Origin: Acidobacteriota bacterium
Lineage (GTDB): Bacteria > Acidobacteriota > UBA6911 > RPQK01
Direction of reading: 5' to 3'
Assembly: GCA_003819755.1 (NCBI GenBank)
Contig: RPQK01000320.1
Location: 1-8,223, forward strand
DNA: 8,223 bases
This document shows, piece after piece, positions 1 through 7,400 of this stretch. Under the pieces are notes generated by a model. The model was given only the letters and a program-made list of their open reading frames with translations. It was not told the origin of the DNA and made no database searches. The position numbers were made by a program, and so were the translations under genes. The stretch's first letter is position 1; each line of letters opens with the position of its first letter.

Positions 1-61
1 CCAGGCTGCCTACATTCGGCTCCTGTCGCGCTTTATCCAGTAGAACGTTTAGGCCCAGCCT

Positions 62-118
62 CAAATTCGGGCAATCCTTGTGCATTATCCACGAATACGC
101 GGGGATTGCCCGGATTTG
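62..118. repeat. Long imperfect inverted repeat (21-bp hairpin) upstream of the SDR gene
   Basis: Arms 62-82 and 98-118 pair over 21 positions around a 15-nt loop (83-97). The outer 16 positions are Watson-Crick except one G-T/G-U pair (67 with 113). The core is GGGCAATCC (69-77) against GGATTGCCC (103-111). The inner five pairs include three G-U wobbles, so the fold is more convincing as RNA than as a DNA operator. No T-run follows on either strand, which argues against a standard intrinsic terminator. It could be the 3' end of an upstream transcript, an attenuator-like leader structure, or a dispersed REP-type element. The pairing is seen directly; the role is unknown. Confidence 0.7.
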
Positions 119-207
119 CCCCGCCCTGTGGTCTTTTCGCCCCCTTTGCGTTAGTCTTCAATTAATAGCCTCTCCTTATCAATCCCTTAGCCTGCGCTTT
201 CATGATT

Positions 208-212
208 GGGGG
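208..212 (+). promoter_or_regulatory. Probable ribosome binding site deciding the SDR start
   Basis: A GGGGG run lies 4 nt before the ATG at 217. The earlier in-frame ATG at 202 is preceded by a pyrimidine-rich stretch with no purine-rich site. This favours 217 as the start, although the match is only GG-GG-like and the spacing is short. Confidence 0.45.
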
Positions 213-216
213 TTTT

Positions 217-1077
217 ATGCCTGAACAGAAGAAGTCGCGTCCTGCGCAGAAGCAGAAGAAACAACCGGGAATCGAGTCCAAGATGACGCCGAAGCCGGAA
301 GCCGAATCGGCGGAGTATCGCGGGAGCGGAAAGCTCGAAGGGAAGGTCGCTCTCATAACGGGCGGCGACAGTGGTATCGGCCGCGCCGTTGCCATCCTCT
401 ACGCCCGGGAAGGAGCGGACGTCGCCATCGTATACCTGAATGAACACGAGGATGCCGAGGAAACCAAAGGCCAGGTCGAGCAGGAAGGCCGGAAATGCCT
501 CTTGCTTCCCGGCGACGTGGGCAGCGAGAGATTCTGCCAGAAAGCCGTCAAGACAACAGTCGACAAACTGGGCCGACTCGATATCCTGGTCAACAACGCG
601 GCCGAACAGCATCCCCAGGACAACCTCGAGGATATAACGGCCGAGCAACTGGAGAAGACTTTCCGAACCAATATCTTCTCGATGTTTTTTATAACCAAGG
701 CGGCGCTCGCCCACCTGAAAGAGGGGTCGATGATCGTCAACACCTCCTCGATCACGGCGTACCGGGGCAACCCGCAACTGATCGATTATTCCTCGACCAA
801 GGGCGCGATTGTCGCTTTCACCCGGGCGCTGGCCCAGTCACTCGTCAAGCGCGGAATTCGGGTCAACGGCGTCGCGCCGGGCCCGATCTGGACGCCGCTC
901 ATTCCCGCCACCTTCTCAGAGGAGAAGGTGTCCGAATTCGGGGCCAAGACGCCGATGGGCCGTCCCGGAGAACCGTCGGAAGTGGCCCCCGCTTACGTGT
1001 TCCTGGCATCCGCTGACTCGGCCTATATCACGGGCCAGTTCATCCACATCAACGGCGGGGATTTCGTATCAAGCTGA
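217..1077 (+). CDS. NAD(P)-dependent short-chain dehydrogenase/reductase, YghA/YdaD (general stress protein 39) type
   Basis: Classical SDR oxidoreductase of 286 residues, probably cytosolic, expected to interconvert a carbonyl and an alcohol using NAD(P)(H). In order: a hydrophilic Lys/Gln-rich N-terminal tail (about 1-40) typical of this subfamily; the Rossmann cofactor motif TGGDSGIG (48-55); the NNAA motif (126-129) continuing as EQHP, a subfamily hallmark; and catalytic Ser178, Tyr191 and Lys195 in the S-x12-Y-x3-K arrangement. PGPIWTPLIP follows and the protein ends in a VNGG-like INGG block. Length and motifs are complete, with no sign of decay. Characterised relatives include E. coli YghA, reported as an NADP-dependent aldehyde reductase, and Bacillus YdaD, a general stress protein; the true substrate here is unknown. 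An alternative start at 202 would add five residues (MIGGF) but lacks a ribosome site. The gene stands alone, and I see no link to the downstream synthase. Confidence 0.95.
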   Translation: MPEQKKSRPAQKQKKQPGIESKMTPKPEAESAEYRGSGKLEGKVALITGGDSGIGRAVAILYAREGADVAIVYLNEHEDAEETKGQVEQEGRKCLLLPGDVGSERFCQKAVKTTVDKLGRLDILVNNAAEQHPQDNLEDITAEQLEKTFRTNIFSMFFITKAALAHLKEGSMIVNTSSITAYRGNPQLIDYSSTKGAIVAFTRALAQSLVKRGIRVNGVAPGPIWTPLIPATFSEEKVSEFGAKTPMGRPGEPSEVAPAYVFLASADSAYITGQFIHINGGDFVSS

Positions 1078-1083
1078 TGCGGG

Positions 1084-1205
1084 GGGACACAAGGGACACA
1101 AGGGACACAAGGGACATCAGCGACGGGGAATCGCATTGTGGCTTGTGTCCCTTCTGTCCCTTCTGTCCCTTGTGTCCCTTGTGTCCCTTGTGTCCCTTGT
1201 GTCCC
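1084..1205. repeat. Convergent 9-bp minisatellite (GGGACACAA / TTGTGTCCC)
   Basis: The left block has three perfect GGGACACAA units (1084-1110) plus a degenerate fourth (1111-1119). The right block, in opposite orientation, has seven 9-bp units (1143-1205): five TTGTGTCCC and two TTCTGTCCC. Left 1084-1116 and right 1173-1205 are perfect reverse complements over 33 nt with a 56-nt intervening segment; other registers also pair. The block starts 6 nt after the SDR stop. Because 9 is a multiple of 3, all frames stay open and give artefactual HKG or SLV repeat peptides, which I do not consider genes. It may act as a transcript-end hairpin, but no T-tract follows. Copy number is likely to vary by slippage. 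Confidence 0.93.
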
Positions 1206-1446
1206 TGTCGCCTTGTCACCTCGTCCGGCCGCGTCAGGGCGGCCTCAGCTTGATCTACAACCAGCAGCAAGTGTTTACTAGGAGAATGAGGGGCGGATTT
1301 CGAACAATTTTAACCTCCGTCACGCCTTAGCTCGAATTCATACAGCCGTATTACGACGGATGACGGCCGGTTCGCGTCGCGGGCGACCAGGCTGACAGAT
1401 GTCCCTGTCTTGAACCGTGAGTGAGTCTCTCTGGCGGAGTCGACCT
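1206..1446. other. Intergenic region upstream of the synthase gene
   Basis: No gene is supported here. It contains a short GC hairpin (GGCCGC at 1227-1232 with GCGGCC at 1239-1244, 6-nt loop, no T-run after it) and a small palindrome GACAG-N6-CTGTC (1394-1409) 37 nt before the synthase start. The promoter of the synthase gene is presumably here, but I could not identify a convincing -35/-10 pair. A 14-codon ORF at 1286 has an AGGAG only 1 nt before its ATG and is not credible. Confidence 0.5.
1436..1439 (+). promoter_or_regulatory. Ribosome binding site of the synthase gene
   Basis: GGAG lies 7 nt before the ATG at 1447, which is ideal spacing. An in-frame GTG at 1417, just after an in-frame TGA (1411-1413), is the only longer alternative and has no comparable site. 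Confidence 0.75.
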
Positions 1447-4400
1447 ATGTCTGAGAACCTACGTGAAACCTCCAACTCGCGTCCGGCAACTGCCAAGACG
1501 GAGCGTTTAATAGCGATCATCGGGATGGGAGGCGTCCTTCCCGGTGCCCGGAATGTCCCGGAGTTCTGGCAGAATGTCCGGGAGGGCAAGGACTGCGTCG
1601 TCGAGGTGCCCAAGGAGCGCTGGGATCCGGCGATCTTCTATGACCCCGACCCGGAGACCCAGGACAAGTGCTACGGCAAAAATGCCGGGTTCATCCTGGA
1701 CTTGCCGTTCGACACGCGGGAGTTCCGGATACCGCCTCGCACCCGTGCGGTCATGGATCGTTCTCAGAAGTTGCTGCTAACGGCCGCGCTCGAGGCGATG
1801 CGCGATTCCGGTTACTATCAGAAACCCTTCGACAGAGACCGCACCGCCGTTGTTATCGGCAATGCTGGGGGACGGACCGAGAACGAGACTGCGGCGGCGT
1901 GGACGATTCAACTGCCGCTCTTTGAGGAGGCCATAAAGGAAAAACTGCTCCACGGCGGTCATGCAAGTACGGATGTCCAGAAGGTGGTGGAGGAGTTCCG
2001 ATCGCGGATGCTGGCGGGCCTCCCGGAGCTCACTGAAGACACTCTGGCCGGCGACCTTCGCAACGTGGCTGTAGGGAGGGTCGCCAGCCACTTTGACCTC
2101 CACGGACCAAGTTACATTGTGGATGCTGCGTGCGCCTCGGGTCTGGCCGCGCTCGACTTCGCCGCGGACGGTTTAAGTGCGCACGAATATGATTTGGCTC
2201 TCTCGGGAGCCTTTTATGCCTCGCTCGAACCGCTCTTTTTCGTTTGTTTCAGCAAGTTCAGGGGCCTCTCCCCCGACCGGATCAAACCGTTCGACCAGCG
2301 GGCCGACGGGTTCGTCGGAGGCGAAGGCGCCTGTGTGTTCGTTCTAAAGCGTCTCGCTGACGCGGTCAGGGATCGGGACCGGATCTACGCCGTCCTTCGC
2401 GGTATCGGCTCTTCCAGCGACGGACGGGAGAAAGGGATCGGGGCGCCGAATCCTGCCGCTCAGGCTCTGGCGATGCGCCGCGCCTTTGACCAGGCCGGCT
2501 ATGATCCTGAAACGGTGCAACTGGTCGAGACCCATGGCGCCGGAACGCAACTGGGAGACGTCTCCGAGTTTGAGGCGACACACAGGGTTTTCGGATCCCG
2601 GAGCGGAGAACGCGGGCTTTGGCTGACCGCCGTGAAGTCCCAGCTCGGCCATCTGATGGGTGCGGCGGGCGCCGCCGGGGCCATGAAGACGGTGTCGGCG
2701 CTGTACCATAAACTCCTCCCGCCCACCATCAATCACGTCCAGCCTCGAAAGGAACTTCCCTGGCAGGAGACCGGCTTCCGCGTGGTCACGAAAAGCGAGC
2801 TCTGGCCTGAAAATATCCAGGGACTGCCGCGTCGCGCCAACGTTTCATCGTTTGGCTTCGGCGGAAACAACTACCACGCGGCTTTCGAGGAATACGTTCC
2901 GTCGTTTCACGGCCGGCTGATCAATGAAAGCGGCCGTGAATCGATCTATATCAACGGCCGAGCCGGCGCGACAGCCCCCGGCGGGCCGGCCGTGGCGGAG
3001 AACGAGGAAGACGAAGTCCAGCGAGAGCCGATCGCGGTGATTGGCTTGGGAGCGGCCTTACCGGGGGCCACAGGGGTCGAGGCAGTCTGGGAGACAATCC
3101 TTGGCGGACGAAACGCCATTCGGCAGGTCCCGGATGGTCGTTGGAACGGAAAATCTCGCTTCTATGCCCCGGAGAGCCGCACACCGGGCCCCAAAGTAAC
3201 CTCGCTCCTTGGGGGCTTCATCGACCACCCACCGTTCGATTCCCGACGTTTTCGCATTCCTCCGGGGACCGCCCGGGGCATGGACCCGCAGCAAAAGCTG
3301 TTCATGCAGACGGCCTTGGGCGCCCTCACCGACGCCGGCTACGCCGACGGGCGGTCTTTTGATCGCCAACGCACGGCGGTCGTTCTCGGTGGCGCCGCCG
3401 GCTGCCAGGACACCCTCTGGGCCGGCCTTTTTCGCCCGAATGCCCTGCGCGCCCGCTTCCACCTGAGACAATGCGAGACAGTCAAGTCGCTCGGCCTCAA
3501 CGGTGAGGGACTGGAAAAACTGCTCGAAGAGGTGGAACGAGACCTCGTCTGGTATCCGCCTGTGACCGAGGACAGTGTGCTCGCGATCTGCGTACAGATA
3601 GCGGCGGCGCGTTTTGCCAAGGCTCTGGATCTGATGGGCACGCACTGCAATATCGACGCTGCCTGCGCGTCCTCGTTGGCTTCTATCGTTTTGGCGGTGC
3701 GCGGACTCCAATCCCGGAAATGGGACATGGTGGTTGTCGGAGGAGTCTCAGAGGGGATAACTCCGCTCACGTTGGTCACCTTCTCCCTGGCCGGAGTCAT
3801 CTCCGACAAGGGGAGCCGGCCCTTTGACACTTCGGCGGACGGTTTCATTCCGGCCGAAGGGTCGGTTGTGTTCGTGCTCAAGCGCCTGAGCGAAGCTGTA
3901 AAGGACGGCGACCGAATTTACGCGGTCATCCGCGGCGTGGGGGCCTCGAGTGACGGGAAAGGCCGCTCCATGATGGCGCCCAGGCCTGAAGGTCAGGCCA
4001 TCTCTTTGAGACGGGCTTACGAAGACGCCGGCTACGGATCCGAAACAGTTGACCTGGTGGAGTGCCACGCGACCGGGACTTCTGTGGGCGACCCGGCCGA
4101 GGTGGAGGCACTGCGCCAGGTCTTCGGAAACGGGAAAGGGCACGAAATCGCAATCGGATCGGCCAAATCTCAATTCGGTCACCTGATCGGAGCCGCGGGC
4201 TCGGCCGGACTTCTCAAAGCAGTCCTCGCCCTGCACCACAAGGTCCTGCCCCCGACGATCAATGTTTCGCAGGTGAATCCGGCGCTGCGACTTCAGGACA
4301 GTCCCTTTTACCTGGTCGATAAACCCCGTGAATGGCCCAGGACAAGCAGTCGATTTCCACGTCGCGCGGGCGTCAGCTCCTTCGGCTTCGGCGGGACCAA

Positions 4401-7400
4401 CTGGCATATTACCCTGGAGGAATTTGATCGCGACTACCACGAACGGCTGCTGGCCCGACATGCTTCTCGGGCGGCCACGGTGAACGCTCCAATTACCGAT
4501 ATCCCGGCCAACGGGGAAATCCCTCCCAAAAGCGATCTTCCTTCACCACCGCCGCCTGCCCCGCCGGGACAGCAGCCGGCTATCTTCGCCTTCGGAGCCC
4601 CGTCGGTTGATCAACTTCGGAACAAAATCGATGCTTTCGTCTCCGATCTCGGTACACAGAACCCGCAGCCGGGGCGTCTGCCCTGTCCGGAACAACCGCC
4701 TGCGGGTTCGGCCGTTCGTCTCGCGATAGTCGCCGCTGACGGCACGGAACTGAGGGACAAGATCGGGCTGATCTACCCGAGGCTGTCCCAACCCAGGACC
4801 CCGGCGATCCTCGAGGCCCAGGGCATCTTCCTGGGACGGTCTCCGGCCGGCGAGCCGGAGGGCAAAATCTGTTTCCTGTTCCCCGGACAGGGGCCGCAAT
4901 ACCCCGATATGTGGAGGCAACTGGCCGACTCGCACCCGGAAGTGCGCGCGACGTTCGAGGAAGCGAACGAGACGCTTTCACCCCTCCTCAACGGTCGCCT
5001 CGAGGACTTAATCTTCACCCGAAATGGAAACGACGCGGAAGTCGAGAAAGCGTTACTCAACAGCGAACTGGTGCAGCCGGTCCTCCTGACGGCAAATATC
5101 GCCATGTACCGCCTGCTTCGTTCTCGGGGGCTAAACCCTGACATCGTCGCCGGCCACAGCCTGGGCGAATATTCGGCGCTGGTCGCGGCCGGAGTTCTGG
5201 ATCTTGCTTCAGCGCTGAAGGCCGTGCACGTGCGGGGGCGAGAATTCCGGGACATGTCCGAAGGACAGCACGACCCCGGACTAATGGCGATGGTGACGGC
5301 ACCCGTCGCCGAAGTCGAGGCGGCGCTGCGCGGCGTGCACGGTTACGCGGTGATCGCGAACTCAAACTGCACCATTCAGACAGTGATTTCCGGAGCGTCG
5401 ACAGCAGTCCGCGAGGCTGTTTCGGTATTTGAGCGCAGAGGCATAGAGTGCCGCGTGCTACCCATCGCCGGCGCGTTCCACTCCGCGGTTGCCCGGGCCA
5501 TCGTACCTGCGATGACGGCGGTGCTCAGCAGCCTCGAGTATCACCCTCCCACGATACCGGTCCTCTCGAGCGTGACCGGCGAATACTATCGGGCGGAAGG
5601 CATCCGCCGACAGGCAATGGACAATCTGATCGCCCAGCTGTCTGGCCCGGTCGATTTCGTGGGCCTGGTGAATCATCTTTACGCCGATGGTGCTCGCACT
5701 TACCTGGAAGTTGGTCCGAAGAAAGCGCTCTGCGGTTTTGTGGACGACATCCTTTCGGGCAGGCCGCATCGCGCCCTTTTCTCTAACCATCCGAAGGTCG
5801 GGGAGATTCAACAAGTCAATCGACTTCTTGCACAGTTGTTCGCACTCGGCTATCCGATCGACCTTCCGCCTTCAGCAGACAGTTCACCGCGGAGAAGCGC
5901 TCCGGCAGCTCCTCCAATCTCGCAGGATATCGTCGAAATGAAACGCCCCTCAAACGGAAACTCTCACACAGACAACGGGAAACAAAAGATCGTCATCACG
6001 GGCGCCTCAGTCGGCCTTCCCGGCCAGATGTACCGGGTATTCTCCGACGACGGTATCTTCCGACTCATGGCCGGCCAGTCTCTGATCGATCCCCTCGGCT
6101 CTCCGACTCAGGACCGTGTGGTCGACAAGAACGTCATGCGCGTCGTGAAACCCGAGAACGGGGAGAGCTACTTTGAGAAGGTCTGCGACCGGACCGGCTC
6201 CATCAAGCTGGCCGGGCGCCGGGGCAAGTTTCAGCTGGAGGAATTCGGACTCGGTCAGGATTGGCTGAAGGAAGCGGACTTGACCGACCAGATGGCGGTA
6301 GCCGTGGGTCTTGAGGCCCTGCGAGACGCGGGTATTCCCCTGCAGAAGGCGCTTCGGAAGACCACTAATGGCCTTTCGATTCCGAACGGCTGGCTGCTCC
6401 CGGAACGTCTGCAGGCCGAAACCGCGGTCATTTTCGGCTCGATTTACGCGGGGTTGGAAAAACTGCTCGACGAGGTGTCGGCCTACTATCGCGCGACCCT
6501 TGGACCCTTGGCCGCGGAAGGACTGCGGGCCGCTTACCGGAATCGGCTGGAGTCGGCGAAGACGACCCAAGAGAAACTGGCCGCCGATCAATGGTTCAGC
6601 GAGGAAGTTCAGAGGCTGAAACTCACGGCGGCAAACGGACCTTACGAGTACAGCAACTCGCTGCTCAAAGCCATCAACTGTAAGGGAAATGCGCTGCTTG
6701 CGCAGCTCATCGGCGCTCGGGGACCCAACCTGCACATGGACTCTGCCTGTGCGTCCCACATGGTTGCCCTTGGCCTGGCCGAAGACATGATACGGACCGG
6801 CCGGGCGCGCCGGGTCATCGTCGTGGGCGTGGACAACATAACTTCGGACCACCTGATCGAGTGGCTCGGCACCGGTTTCCTGGCCCTCGGCGCCGCTGCC
6901 ACCGACGACGACGTGTGCCGCGCGGCCCTCCCCTTTGATCGACGCAGGCACGGCTTGCTGCTTGGCATGGGCGCCTCTGCGGTCATTGTAGAGACCGACG
7001 ACGACGCCCGCGAAAGGGGAATTGAGCCGATTGCGGAGCTTCTAGGCGTCCATGTGTCAAACAGCGCTTCTCACCAGACGCGTCTGGATGTGGACCATGT
7101 TGCCGGCGAGATGGAACGATTCATCGCTCGCATGGAACCGCTGCATGGACTGAGTAGACACCAGCTCGCAGAAAGAACGCTTTACATGTCGCACGAGACC
7201 TATACGCCGGCGCGCGGCGGCAGTGCCCAGGCCGAAGTGCAGGGACTCAAGGCGGCCTTCCGCGACAGCTGGCAAAAGGTGCTCATAGCGAATACCAAGG
7301 GGATGACCGGTCATTGTCAGGCCGCAGGCATCGAAGACGTCGTCGCTGTCAAAGCGCTCCAGTTCGGACAGGTTCCTCCGATCGCCAATTTCGTGGAGCA

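Noticed and set aside
85..93. DnaA-box-like TTATCCACG in the hairpin loop
   Set aside because: One mismatch to TTATCCACA and no cluster of further boxes or AT-rich unwinding region; a lone near match is expected by chance.
1..165. Open frame from the left edge to TAA at 163-165, possible 3' end of an upstream gene
   Set aside because: The peptide is rich in Pro, Cys and Gly with no recognisable motif, and the frame crosses the hairpin at 62-118. Fifty-odd open codons in GC-rich DNA are expected by chance.
146..181. AT-richer stretch (TTGCGT, TTAATA, TTATCA) as a promoter for the SDR gene
   Set aside because: No pair of hexamers has acceptable 16-18 nt spacing, so a specific promoter call is not supported.
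1084..1205. CRISPR array
   Set aside because: Units are 9 bp, contiguous without spacers, and present in both orientations.
1049..1270. Small ORFs across the minisatellite encoding HKG or SLV repeats on both strands
   Set aside because: A 9-bp repeat keeps frames open automatically; the peptides are a by-product of the repeat and have no independent support.
1286..1330. 14-codon leader ORF after AGGAG
   Set aside because: Only one base separates AGGAG from the ATG, and nothing in the peptide suggests attenuation control.
6007..6951. 314-codon open frame on the minus strand, and other long minus-strand frames at 3058-4461 and 7057-7764
   Set aside because: All lie opposite clear ketosynthase coding sequence with conserved catalytic motifs. 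They are antisense shadows common in GC-rich genes and show no recognisable domain.
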